The position numbers and the translations under genes are program-made. A stretch of DNA of 64,000 nt, from assembly GCF_000374325.1 (NCBI RefSeq), contig NZ_KB894080.1:62001-126000 (forward strand), in the 5' to 3' direction. The notes under the pieces are model-generated. The model was not told where the DNA came from and did not search any database. It saw only the letters and a program-made list of their open reading frames with translations. The number at the start of each line of letters is the position of its first letter. Position 1 is the first letter of the stretch. This stretch comes from Allofustis seminis DSM 15817. GTDB taxonomy: Bacteria > Bacillota > Bacilli > Lactobacillales > Carnobacteriaceae_A. This document shows, piece after piece, positions 37,544 to 45,865 of the stretch.

Positions 37544-38929
37544 TCAATGGCGTTCTGGTGGAATATCATTTTTATCATAGCGTGTAATGGAGCTGAATTT
37601 GTTGAAATGCTTAATAAATAATAATTCCACTGTGCCACGTTCACCTGAACGGTTTTTCTCAATAATGACCTCAATGGCATCGCTTGTTTCACGCTCTGGA
37701 ATATTGCCTCCTTCATCTTCTTCTGGACGATAATAATCTTCACGATATAAAAAGGCTACGATATCCGCATCTTGTTCAATTGCTCCAGATTCACGTAAGT
37801 CGCTTAAGATTGGACGTTTATCCTGACGATGTTCGACTCCACGTGATAGCTGAGAGAGTGCAATAACAGGGACTTGCAATTCTTTTGACAATTTTTTGAG
37901 TTGACGCGATATCTCAGATACTTCTTGTTGACGTGATTCTCGCCCACTTCCTTCGATCAATTGCAAGTAGTCAATGATAATCAGTCCCAATTTTCCTTGT
38001 TCTTTCATCAGACGGCGTGCTTTTGCTCTAATTTCTGACATACGAATGCCAGGGGTATCATCAATAAAGATATTAGCTTTTGAGAGGCTCGCCATAGCAA
38101 TGATTAATTTCTCATATTCTTCTTGCAATAGTTGACCATTGCGCATTCTTCCTGCATCAATCAAGCCTTCTGCACATAGCATTCGATTCACTAGTTGAAT
38201 GGCTCCCATCTCCAAACTGAAGATTGCAACCGTTTCGTCTGTGCGAGTGCCAACATTTTGCGCAATATTTAGTGCAAAAGCTGTTTTCCCAACACCTGGT
38301 CGAGCAGCGACAATAATTAATTCATCCGGATGCAAGCCTGAGGTCATCTGGTCTAATGCTTTATAACCTGTTGAAAGTCCTGTAATGGTAGAGTTGTGCT
38401 GATAAAGTTCATCAATTTGTTGTAATGATTCATGTAAGACCTCTTCAATCTTCACAAAACCATTACGTTTTTTATGCGAAGAAACTTCCATAATCTTACG
38501 TTCTGCATCATCTAGCAATTCTTGAACGTCTGCACTTTCATCATAACTTTGTGAAATAATCTCAGTTGATGCCTGAATTAATCGGCGCAAAATAGCCCGT
38601 TGCTCTACTATTTTTGCATAATGTTCCACATGAGCTGCAGTAGGCGCCATATCGGCAAGTTCAGCTAGATAGCTCGGTCCGCCCACTTGTTCAAGCTGGC
38701 CTCTTTCTTCCAAATAAGACACCAATGTAATCAAATCAATGGCTTCATTTTGCTCATTTAATGTAATCATTGCTTCAAAAATTAAGCGATGTGCCTGACG
38801 ATAAAAATCACCGGGATAGACATATTCTTGCGCTTGCACCAAAGCTTCCGCCGAAAGTAAGACGGAGCCTAAAAGGGCCTGCTCTGCTTGAATATTTTGC
38901 GGTGGTATACGCTCTGCATTAAATTCCAT
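37544..38929 (-). CDS. dnaB: Replicative DNA helicase
   Basis: This 461-residue hexameric helicase of the replication fork (named dnaC in Bacillus) has an N-terminal primase-interacting domain (PPQNIQAEQALLGSVLL). Its RecA-like motor has Walker A ARPGVGKTAFAL, Walker B LIIIDYLQLI, SQLSRGVE and the C-terminal FLYREDYY segment. The start at 38929 follows gggagaataat. No intein is present. It lies downstream of rplI, from which it is separated by a hairpin. Confidence 0.96.
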   Translation of the reverse strand: MEFNAERIPPQNIQAEQALLGSVLLSAEALVQAQEYVYPGDFYRQAHRLIFEAMITLNEQNEAIDLITLVSYLEERGQLEQVGGPSYLAELADMAPTAAHVEHYAKIVEQRAILRRLIQASTEIISQSYDESADVQELLDDAERKIMEVSSHKKRNGFVKIEEVLHESLQQIDELYQHNSTITGLSTGYKALDQMTSGLHPDELIIVAARPGVGKTAFALNIAQNVGTRTDETVAIFSLEMGAIQLVNRMLCAEGLIDAGRMRNGQLLQEEYEKLIIAMASLSKANIFIDDTPGIRMSEIRAKARRLMKEQGKLGLIIIDYLQLIEGSGRESRQQEVSEISRQLKKLSKELQVPVIALSQLSRGVEHRQDKRPILSDLRESGAIEQDADIVAFLYREDYYRPEEDEGGNIPERETSDAIEVIIEKNRSGERGTVELLFIKHFNKFSSITRYDKNDIPPERH

Positions 38930-38982
38930 ATTATTCTCCCTCGCTTTGACTTCATCGTCTATCATACCATAATTACATGACA

Positions 38983-39041
38983 TAAAAGCCCCTCAAAACC
39001 GTCACATTCACTAGCATTTGACGTATTGGCTAAAGGGGCTT
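38983..39041 (-). terminator. Probable terminator between rplI and dnaB
   Basis: On the minus strand an 8-bp GC-rich stem (aagcccct / aggggctt) closes a large loop and is followed by a short T stretch. The large loop makes it weaker than the other terminators here, so partial readthrough into dnaB is likely. Confidence 0.5.
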
Positions 39042-39049
39042 GTCTTTGT

Positions 39050-39502
39050 TTATTTTTCGACACCTAATACACGAACCGTAACTTTTGCTTCCACATCTTT
39101 GTGCAATTTAATGCGTACTGTCTGTGTTCCAACTGCACGCATTGGCATAGCTTGTTCGATTTTACGTTTATCGACTTTAATGCCGCGTTGTTTTTTTATT
39201 TCGTCAGCAATTTTCATTGTAGTGACTGATCCAAATAAGCGACCATCTTCTGCCGCTTTTTCTTTGATTTCAATTGGTTCTTCTTCTAAGCGCTGTTTAT
39301 TTTTTTCGGCCAATTCTTTTGCTTCTTTTTCTGCAATTGCTTGTGCACGCTGTTTTGCTTTTAATTCACCACGTGCTGCATTGGTGGCTTGTTGTGCCAT
39401 TCCTTTTTTGATTAGAAAATTTTGTGCATACCCTGTCGAAACGTCAACAATATCACCTTTTTTGCCTGTTCCTTTAATATCTTGTAATAAAATAACTTCC
39501 AT
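39050..39502 (-). CDS. rplI: 50S ribosomal protein L9
   Basis: This 150-residue protein binds 23S rRNA. The N-terminal domain MEVILLQDIKGTGKKGDIVDVSTGYAQNFLI is diagnostic; a long connecting helix and the C-terminal domain follow. It starts 20 bases after the stop of gdpP, the usual gdpP-rplI arrangement. Confidence 0.97.
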   Translation of the reverse strand: MEVILLQDIKGTGKKGDIVDVSTGYAQNFLIKKGMAQQATNAARGELKAKQRAQAIAEKEAKELAEKNKQRLEEEPIEIKEKAAEDGRLFGSVTTMKIADEIKKQRGIKVDKRKIEQAMPMRAVGTQTVRIKLHKDVEAKVTVRVLGVEK

Positions 39503-39522
39503 AATGGCTCCTTCTTTCTGTC

Positions 39523-41529
39523 TTATTTTTCAGTCAGTATTTGAATGAGCGTTGTTTTTACTTCTGTAATGGATGTATCTTCCAGTTGTGCGCCCGCATT
39601 TGTTAGATGACCGCCGCCGCCCATTTTTTCCATCACACGTTGTACATTCAATTCACCTAGGCTACGCGCACTAATTCCTATTTTATCACCTTTTAATGGG
39701 ACAATCACAAATGCCGCTTCGATACCTTCCATCGTTAAAATCGTATCTGCTGTCTGTGCTGCCATGACTTGTGTATATATTTGATCTAATTTACCACAAG
39801 CGATAACGACTCCTTGAGTCACTTCTTCCATTTTTTCAATAATTTCATTTCGTTTGAAATAATCTTCTGGCGATTCTTTTAGCAATCGTTGGATAAGTGC
39901 TGGATTTGCACCCATTGATTGAAGATAGCTGGCAGCATTATACGTGCGCGATCCTGTTCTTAAGCTAAAACTATTCGTATCCACGATAATTCCGCCAAGC
40001 ATTGCCGTTGCCTCAATTCGATTAATACCGCTCACACCCACAACTGGCACATGTTCAAAAAATTCCGTCACCAATTCGGATGCACTAGAAGCATAAGGCT
40101 CAATATAAGCAAAGATCGGCTCCACTTCAGACTCTTGTCCCAGACGATGATGGTCGATGACAACGAAACGATTATTCTTCTTAAAGAGTTGAGGGGCAAT
40201 CGATAGCGAAATCATATGATGATCGACTAATACGATAAGATCTTTTGCAGTAATTGCTTTTTCTGCTTCTTTTGCTGAAATAAAATATGCTAAAGTTTCA
40301 GGATATTTTTCAATTTCTTTCATCAATTTGCGAATATCAAGTCCAATATGATCATAATCAATGACGACTTTACACTCTTGGCCAATCATCTTGGCAATAC
40401 GAGCCACACCTAGTGCCGAACCGATGGCATCCATATCAGGGTAGCGATGTCCCATAACATAAGTTGTCTCTGATTGTTTCATTTCTTGTTGAAGGGATTC
40501 ACTGATCATACGCGCCCGAACACGTGTTCGTCTTTCCATAGGGTTCGTATTACCACCGTAAAAGGTTGGTTTTCCACCCACTTCACGAATAACTGCTTGA
40601 TCGCCACCACGACTTAACGCTAGATCGACGTTGCGTTGGGCAATCTCATCCAATTCAATAAAATTCGTATTTCCAAAGGCAATTCCAATACTGATCGTCA
40701 ATGGCGCATTGCGCTTCGTTGTATGTTTGCGAATATTTTCGATAACGCTGAATTTTTCTTCTTGAAGTTTTTTTAGTTCACCATATTGGAGCAATAGAAG
40801 GTAACGATCATCTGCCAGTCGCTTATAATAGACTTGATGTTCATGTGCCCAATTTGAAAGATAAGTTGTCACAATATTATCGAATTCTGAAATATCGCGG
40901 TCATCTAGGCCTTTAACAATCTCGTCATAGTTATCAAGATTCAACCAGCCAAATACAGGACGCGACATCTGATAATCTTCTTCAATTTTTAAATATTTTG
41001 AAACTTCCATAAGATAAATGGTTTGAACATCATTATGAATACTGACATCATATTGTTTCCCATTCCACTCTATAATAAAAGACTCAATCGACTCTTCCCC
41101 TTCTGAGTGCATTTGCTTTTGTAGCTGCTCACCAATTGTAGGATGAATTTCTTTCATTTCTTTCCCTAGAACAGAAACTGATAATTGCGACTGTAAATAA
41201 GGATTGATCCACTGAATTTCGCCAAAATTGTTATACATCAAAATTCCAATCGGCATTTGGATAATGGCTTCTTGTTCGCCACGTTTTATGCGATATGATA
41301 GATCTAATATATAATCATTCAATCGTTTTAAATAAGTAGTAATAAAGCGATGGGACGTCACAACAATCGCTAATATTAAGACCACAAGAAATAAGCCTGC
41401 CCATTTATTAGCAAAAATGCCAGTAGCAATTAATACCAATAGTAATACACCAATAATGGCCAGGTAGCTTTTTATCTCATTATCTTCTAACAGTCGCGGT
41501 CTGCCCGCTTGGTTTTCGAATAACTTCAT
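39523..41529 (-). CDS. gdpP: Cyclic-di-AMP phosphodiesterase GdpP
   Basis: This 668-residue membrane protein hydrolyses c-di-AMP to pApA. It has two N-terminal transmembrane helices (about 22-60), a PAS-like domain, a degenerate GGDEF domain (about 175-300) and a DHH/DHHA1 catalytic module. The latter has GHRYPDMDAIGSALG (metal Asp residues), VLVDHH, VVIDHHRLG and GGGGHLTNAGAQL. The length and order match the family. The start at 41529 follows aaagaggagctatt. Two parS-like palindromes lie upstream. Confidence 0.95.
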   Translation of the reverse strand: MKLFENQAGRPRLLEDNEIKSYLAIIGVLLLVLIATGIFANKWAGLFLVVLILAIVVTSHRFITTYLKRLNDYILDLSYRIKRGEQEAIIQMPIGILMYNNFGEIQWINPYLQSQLSVSVLGKEMKEIHPTIGEQLQKQMHSEGEESIESFIIEWNGKQYDVSIHNDVQTIYLMEVSKYLKIEEDYQMSRPVFGWLNLDNYDEIVKGLDDRDISEFDNIVTTYLSNWAHEHQVYYKRLADDRYLLLLQYGELKKLQEEKFSVIENIRKHTTKRNAPLTISIGIAFGNTNFIELDEIAQRNVDLALSRGGDQAVIREVGGKPTFYGGNTNPMERRTRVRARMISESLQQEMKQSETTYVMGHRYPDMDAIGSALGVARIAKMIGQECKVVIDYDHIGLDIRKLMKEIEKYPETLAYFISAKEAEKAITAKDLIVLVDHHMISLSIAPQLFKKNNRFVVIDHHRLGQESEVEPIFAYIEPYASSASELVTEFFEHVPVVGVSGINRIEATAMLGGIIVDTNSFSLRTGSRTYNAASYLQSMGANPALIQRLLKESPEDYFKRNEIIEKMEEVTQGVVIACGKLDQIYTQVMAAQTADTILTMEGIEAAFVIVPLKGDKIGISARSLGELNVQRVMEKMGGGGHLTNAGAQLEDTSITEVKTTLIQILTEK

Positions 41530-41564
41530 AATAGCTCCTCTTTAGATGATGATTTGTCTTTCTT

Positions 41565-41573
41565 ATTTTAACA
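41565..41573 (-). promoter_or_regulatory. Putative extended -10 promoter of gdpP
   Basis: On the minus strand TGT precedes TAAAAT, an extended -10 element 35 bases before the gdpP start codon. No convincing -35 is seen. Confidence 0.4.
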
Positions 41574-41626
41574 TGGATAGCTTACAGTTACTAGGTTCAA
41601 CAAGTGTTTCCATTTTTTATTTACAA

Positions 41627-41642
41627 TATTTCACGTGAAACA
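41627..41642. promoter_or_regulatory. parS-like ParB binding site (one mismatch)
   Basis: TATTTCACGTGAAACA matches the 16-bp parS consensus TGTTNCACGTGAAACA except at position 2. It lies 43 bases from a better site. Confidence 0.7.
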
Positions 41643-41684
41643 ATCTTTTAAAAATAAAAAGGACGATTGTTGTTATTTTTTAAA

Positions 41685-41700
41685 TGTTTCACGTGGAACA
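41685..41700. promoter_or_regulatory. parS ParB binding site
   Basis: TGTTTCACGTGGAACA is the exact reverse complement of TGTTCCACGTGAAACA, the B. subtilis parS consensus, centred on CACGTG. Confidence 0.88.
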
Positions 41701-41876
41701 ATAACGCTTTCATTTAAATTGCATAATTTCAAATGAATTTTATCATATTTTATATTTTTTTGAAGCGTAATCTATCAATAGATATTAATTATTAAAAAGA
41801 TTATTGTGGTCATTACTAAAAGAACCTGCTCTTTATAAAATATATAAATGTAATCATTATATCGCAGTCATTAATA

Positions 41877-41912
41877 AAAAAGCTAAGGAGTGAATATCTC
41901 CTTAGCTTTTAG
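41877..41912 (-). terminator. Terminator of the rpsF-ssb-rpsR operon
   Basis: On the minus strand a 13-bp stem (aaaagctaaggag / ctccttagctttt) has a seven-base loop and ends in a T run, about 30 bases after rpsR. Confidence 0.85.
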
Positions 41913-41942
41913 CTTGTCTTTTATTGTTTTTTAAATGATTGT

Positions 41943-42173
41943 TTAGTCTTCTGCTACAAATGGTAACAGACCCATAATACGAGCACGTTTAATAGCTCGA
42001 GTTAATTTACGTTGGTTTTTTGCACCTGTTCCAGTCACGCGACGTGGTAAGATTTTACCGCGTTCTGAAATGAAACGTCTTAATAGATCAACATCTTTAT
42101 AATCGATGTGTTCAATATGGTTAGCTGCAAAAAAGTCAACTTTACGTCTTCTGCGTCCTCCGCGAAAAGCCAT
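41943..42173 (-). CDS. rpsR: 30S ribosomal protein S18
   Basis: This 76-residue protein binds 16S rRNA together with S6. [34 protein letters not shown] and [19 protein letters not shown] are diagnostic. It is the last gene of the rpsF-ssb-rpsR operon. No zinc-binding cysteines are present, so it is the C-minus type. Confidence 0.97.
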   Translation of the reverse strand: MAFRGGRRRRKVDFFAANHIEHIDYKDVDLLRRFISERGKILPRRVTGTGAKNQRKLTRAIKRARIMGLLPFVAED

Positions 42174-42228
42174 GATGTTTCCTCCTTTGATACGAGAATC
42201 TTAAATTCTTATTATTTTTCCATTTTGC

Positions 42229-42780
42229 TTAAAATGGTAAATCATCATCTGAAATATCTGTGATATCGTCATTTTTTTCAAATGGATTATTTGGAAAACT
42301 TGTTGCACCAGAAAAAGGACTGTTATTTACATTGTTCTGTCCATTTTGTGCATGATTAAAGTTGTTGCCGCCGAAATTATTGCCACTTGCTGGATTTGCA
42401 TATTGATTATTGCTATATCCACCACTTTGGCCTGCATCTTGACGTCTTTGGTCAGTGACTGATTTCGGTTCCAATATTTGAAAATTATCAACTACTACAT
42501 CTGTCGTATAAACTGTACGACCTTCGTTATTTTGATAACTACCCGTTTGAATACGACCAGTAATTCCTACAAGAGAGCCTTTTACTGTTAATTTAGAAAT
42601 AGTTTCTGCAAGTCCTCGCCAGGCTACACAGTTAATGAAGTCTGTGCTTCTTTCTCCTTGTGCATTAGTATAGTTACGCTCAACTGCTAAGGAAAAACGT
42701 ACTAAAGATACACCATTTCCTGTCTGTGAGAATTCAGGATCACGTGTTAAGCGTCCAATTAATGTCACATTATTTATCAT
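42229..42780 (-). CDS. ssb: Single-stranded DNA-binding protein
   Basis: This 183-residue protein has an OB-fold (about 1-105, NNVTLIGRLTRDPE... FINCVAWRGLAETI) followed by a Gly/Asn/Gln-rich disordered linker. The acidic tip ending DDDLPF recruits replication and repair proteins. It lies between rpsF and rpsR, the conserved order. A perfect parS palindrome sits in the gap before it. Confidence 0.97.
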   Translation of the reverse strand: MINNVTLIGRLTRDPEFSQTGNGVSLVRFSLAVERNYTNAQGERSTDFINCVAWRGLAETISKLTVKGSLVGITGRIQTGSYQNNEGRTVYTTDVVVDNFQILEPKSVTDQRRQDAGQSGGYSNNQYANPASGNNFGGNNFNHAQNGQNNVNNSPFSGATSFPNNPFEKNDDITDISDDDLPF

Positions 42781-42800
42781 TATTGTGGCTCCTTTCTTAA

Positions 42801-42816
42801 TGTTTCACGTGAAACA
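42801..42816. promoter_or_regulatory. parS ParB binding site, perfect palindrome
   Basis: TGTTTCACGTGAAACA is a perfect 16-bp palindrome identical to the parS consensus. It lies between rpsF and ssb, just upstream of the ssb ribosome binding site. Confidence 0.92.
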
Positions 42817-42826
42817 TTTGATAGAA

Positions 42827-43135
42827 TTAGTTATTTAAATGGTCCAAACGAACAACCATATGACGTAAGATATCATCATTGATTAATGCTAGGCGTTCAA
42901 ATTCGTTGATTGGCTCTGCTTGTGTTGTCGTGAATGTTACTAAATGATAGTCTCCTTCACGATAACCACCGATTTCATAAGCTAATCGACGTTTTGTTGC
43001 CCAGTCAGAAGAATCAACAATTTCAGCTCCGTTATCTTTTAGAATCGTATCAAATTGTTCAACTAAAGCTTTTTTGCCTTCTTCACCAAGATCCGGACGA
43101 ATAATATATAAAATTTCGTATTTTACTGCTTCCAT
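42827..43135 (-). CDS. rpsF: 30S ribosomal protein S6
   Basis: This 102-residue partner of S18 in the 30S platform has [44 protein letters not shown] and a C-terminal [10 protein letters not shown], all family-typical. The start at 43135 follows aaaaggaggtgcagtcgaag. It is the first gene of rpsF-ssb-rpsR with a leader of about 90 bases that contains a perfect hairpin. Confidence 0.96.
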   Translation of the reverse strand: MEAVKYEILYIIRPDLGEEGKKALVEQFDTILKDNGAEIVDSSDWATKRRLAYEIGGYREGDYHLVTFTTTQAEPINEFERLALINDDILRHMVVRLDHLNN

Positions 43136-43194
43136 CTTCGACTGCACCTCCTTTTGGTCTAGTGGCCCAATCTCATCATGAGTTTGAGCAAGGA

Positions 43195-43216
43195 GAGTAA
43201 TAGATTCATATTACTC
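43195..43216 (-). promoter_or_regulatory. Hairpin in the rpsF leader, possible S6:S18 autoregulatory element
   Basis: A perfect 8-bp stem (gagtaata / tattactc) with a six-base loop lies in the untranslated leader, followed by a gggccactagacc stretch before the ribosome binding site. rpsF leaders in many bacteria bind the S6:S18 complex; whether this one does is inference. Confidence 0.4.
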
Positions 43217-43224
43217 ACTTCATA

Positions 43225-43254
43225 AGAATAGCATAATCCATTGTTTAAAAGCAA
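43225..43254 (-). promoter_or_regulatory. Promoter of rpsF-ssb-rpsR
   Basis: On the minus strand TTGCTT (43254-43249) and TATTCT (43230-43225) are separated by 18 bases. Confidence 0.5.
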
Positions 43255-43291
43255 ATTACTTTATATCTTTTTTAGAGCAAAATAGCATAAC

Positions 43292-43331
43292 AAAAGGCAA
43301 TGTCAGAGATATTACTGACACTGCCTTTTTA
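43292..43331 (-). terminator. Terminator of the C69 peptidase gene
   Basis: A stem of about 15 bp (aaaaggcaatgtcag / ctgacactgcctttt, one mismatch or G-U pair) has an eight-base loop and a T-rich end on the minus strand. A second hairpin (agttgt / acaact) lies nearby at 43333-43349. Confidence 0.75.
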
Positions 43332-43366
43332 CAGTTGTTTATGACAACTAGTTTTTAACGTTTATC

Positions 43367-45634
43367 TTAATTTCTGCGTTTGCGTTCTTCAAATAATGCA
43401 CCAAGTCCTGCAAGAATCATACCAGAAGCAGCAAGTGGGCTTAGCATATCCATTCCTGATTTAGGAAGTTTTTTGCTATCGCCTTTGCTTTGTTCTTTAC
43501 CTTGTTCTGGTTTTGGTTCTGGTTTTGGCTCTGGTTCTGGAGCTGGCTCTGGTTTTGGTTCTGGAGCTGGGGTTGGTTCTTCAACAACTTTTGTACCAAC
43601 TTTAACAATTTGTTTGACTGCTTCAGTTGTTACACCATCATAGACAACTTCTTCTTTATAGTCTTTGTTATTCAATTTGTAATAACGTGTAGCAACGACA
43701 TGCATTCCAGGTTTACCTTCTTGAACGATTTCTGTCTTACCTTTTTCAAGAGTGTCATCTTCAATTGTTTCTACTTCGAAATCAATGACCGTATATTCTG
43801 GAATCGTTTGCGTTGTGATTAATCCTGTTCCAACTACGATAATTTGTGGAACAGAAGGTTCATGTTTAACAGTTTCTAATACTGTTTCTTGGTCGCCATT
43901 TTTGTCAACAACGCGTTCCATAGAACCATCGACACCTTGTTGTTTAATCTTATCGCGTCCAATTGGAGCATCTGGATTAACTTCATATTTGATACCATGT
44001 TTCAAGACGGATTTAATACGTACTTTTTTACCTTCAATTTGTTCTGCGGGGTCAGGAACTTCTTCTGTTTCTTCTGTGATAAATTCTTTTTCTTTGACTT
44101 CATTGAAGACAGGTGGTACTTCGCCATCTTCAAATTTTTTGTAAGGTTTGCCTGCTTCTTTGATTTTAGCTTCCATTTCAGCTTCGACAGCTTTCATTTT
44201 CTTGAACAGTTTTTCAGTTCTTTCTAAAGCGTCTTTTGTTACTTCAAAAGAAGCATGATCTGGTGCTAATTGTGCTTCTAGATAATAAGCATTTTGTTTT
44301 GCTAATTCTTCAGCAGCTTCAGCTTCATATTCTTTCCACATTTCTTGAATTGTGTTACCAAATAGATCTGGGAAGGAGCTTGCCATATTGTCGATGTTAT
44401 CAGCAACCCAATAGAATGAGTTAGGATCATAGTTCACATTCATGACTTGGAATGATTTATGTGTTTCTTTCATATTGCCATAGAATGGAATGTAGGCATT
44501 ATTACGGCTAGCGTCCATTGCTACCCATAAGACACCGCCGAATTCTGCTGGGATATCTTTACGCATTTCATAGATATGTGCTTCCATGACATTTTTATTT
44601 CCAAGTGAATATTTATATTCTTCACCTGGTTTAAGTGAAATTTTTCCTTTTAGATCATCTGGAACGAATTTTTTGTCTAGATTTTCGAAGCGGTCTCTTT
44701 GAAGAGCCATTGCATCTTTTACTGTATATTTTTTGTTTGGATCGGTTGGTGATTGTAGTAATTCATAGAGATCATCTTCATATGTTACTTTACTTGTTGG
44801 ATCTAAGTTTTTAATTCCAGCATAAGTACGTGAACGGTTGCGGTCATCAATTGGTGGTGCATAGGAAGCAGCAACGTGGAATTTGCCATCACGTTCAACA
44901 TAGCTTCCGGCAGTTTTTGCAGTTTTCACTAAGTCTTTTGAAATAATAATGTCTTCCTCTTTAAAGTCATCAATTGCGCCAAGATAGAAAGTGTTAGGGA
45001 ATACTGCAAATTTGTTATCTGGGAATTTAATTGCAGCATATTGGTGACCAGATAAGATTTCCATGTACCATGTTTCATTCTTATCTGCAATCACTACGAT
45101 ATTTCCTTCTTTTGCACCGACTTCATCAATCGTTTTGGCAATGAATTCGATACCTTCGCGAGCAGTTTTAACACGTGGTAAGACTAAGTTTGTCATTACT
45201 GCTTCTGTTAAACCAGTTGAAACATATGGATCAACTAATTTAATTTTATCATTATATTTAGCTGACACGGTCGCAGTAATTGCTACGCCAAATTCGTTAA
45301 AGCCATGTTCACCATAGAATCCGTAAAGTGAGTTACGGTCGCCATCATAAAATGTATAATAGGCATATTCTTCTTTTGCATGTTTGTATGTTTGATTGGC
45401 TTCGCGGTCATGTAGGACTTCTCCATCTTCATATGTCTGAGCAGGAATGATAACAAAGTTCTTATTATGATGCTCTTCCAAATCTTCTGTACGTCCAAAA
45501 ATTGTGTAGCCATCTTTCGTTAGATCTTTTCCAATAATGAAACCTGTACAAGCTTCTACTAAACTGTAAGGAAGTGCAATCAAAAATGCGACTGCTACTA
45601 TCATCAGTTTAAAAACTTTTTTCATCTGTTTCAC
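43367..45634 (-). CDS. Wall-anchored C69-family dipeptidase with G5-like repeats
   Basis: This 755-residue surface protein has a signal peptide (about 1-28) followed by CTGFIIGKDLT. Cys29, the first mature residue, is the N-terminal nucleophile of peptidase family C69 (PepD-like Ntn hydrolases). The peptidase domain covers about 29-480. It is followed by two regions that resemble G5 domains (about 535-605 and 615-690, ending VGTGL and VGTKVV). A Pro-Glu-Lys wall-spanning repeat (EPKPEPAPEPEPKPE) and a sorting signal follow: LPKSG, a hydrophobic helix and an RKRRN tail. The GTG start at 45634 follows ggaggtaaatatt. It is monocistronic with its own promoter and terminator. Confidence 0.85.
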   Translation of the reverse strand: MKQMKKVFKLMIVAVAFLIALPYSLVEACTGFIIGKDLTKDGYTIFGRTEDLEEHHNKNFVIIPAQTYEDGEVLHDREANQTYKHAKEEYAYYTFYDGDRNSLYGFYGEHGFNEFGVAITATVSAKYNDKIKLVDPYVSTGLTEAVMTNLVLPRVKTAREGIEFIAKTIDEVGAKEGNIVVIADKNETWYMEILSGHQYAAIKFPDNKFAVFPNTFYLGAIDDFKEEDIIISKDLVKTAKTAGSYVERDGKFHVAASYAPPIDDRNRSRTYAGIKNLDPTSKVTYEDDLYELLQSPTDPNKKYTVKDAMALQRDRFENLDKKFVPDDLKGKISLKPGEEYKYSLGNKNVMEAHIYEMRKDIPAEFGGVLWVAMDASRNNAYIPFYGNMKETHKSFQVMNVNYDPNSFYWVADNIDNMASSFPDLFGNTIQEMWKEYEAEAAEELAKQNAYYLEAQLAPDHASFEVTKDALERTEKLFKKMKAVEAEMEAKIKEAGKPYKKFEDGEVPPVFNEVKEKEFITEETEEVPDPAEQIEGKKVRIKSVLKHGIKYEVNPDAPIGRDKIKQQGVDGSMERVVDKNGDQETVLETVKHEPSVPQIIVVGTGLITTQTIPEYTVIDFEVETIEDDTLEKGKTEIVQEGKPGMHVVATRYYKLNNKDYKEEVVYDGVTTEAVKQIVKVGTKVVEEPTPAPEPKPEPAPEPEPKPEPKPEQGKEQSKGDSKKLPKSGMDMLSPLAASGMILAGLGALFEERKRRN

Positions 45635-45709
45635 AATATTTACCTCCTATTTTTATACTTACTACAATAAAACCTTTCGACCCTCCTTTTAGAGTTCTAT
45701 TTCGCATTA

Positions 45710-45738
45710 ATAGTAACATTACATAAAACCGTTTTCAA
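45710..45738 (-). promoter_or_regulatory. Promoter of the C69 peptidase gene
   Basis: On the minus strand TTGAAA (45738-45733) and TACTAT (45715-45710) are separated by 17 bases, about 75 bases before the start. Confidence 0.55.
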
Positions 45739-45828
45739 CGATTAATATAGCAGAGATTGAATTTTTTATATACATTTAATATTAAGCCTTTTTTTCTCAT
45801 ACTTTTTTAATTTTTATAATAATATATA

Positions 45829-45863
45829 AAAAATTGCGACACATTATTGTGTCGCAATTTTTG
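45829..45863 (-). terminator. Terminator after gyrA
   Basis: A perfect stem of about 14 bp (aaattgcgacaca / tgtgtcgcaattt) with a short loop runs into a T-rich tract on the minus strand, three bases after the gyrA stop. Confidence 0.85.
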
Positions 45864-45865
45864 AT

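Larger units (their letters stand above)
41530..41942. other. Gene-free region between rpsR and gdpP
   Basis: This 413-base, very AT-rich stretch has no credible gene. It contains a likely gdpP extended -10 promoter (41565-41573, minus strand TGT-TAAAAT), two parS-type palindromes (41627-41642 and 41685-41700) and the rpsR terminator (41877-41912). Confidence 0.6.

Noticed and set aside
43500-43575. Short tandem repeats (ggttctggttttggt-like units) that might be a minisatellite or CRISPR-like array
   Set aside because: They encode the Pro-Glu-Pro-Lys wall-spanning segment of the C69 peptidase and have no spacers.
43490-43822. Open frames with repeated Phe-Trp or Gly-Ser opposite the peptidase C terminus
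   Set aside because: They are mirror images of the Pro-Glu-Lys repeat on the other strand and have no ribosome binding site.
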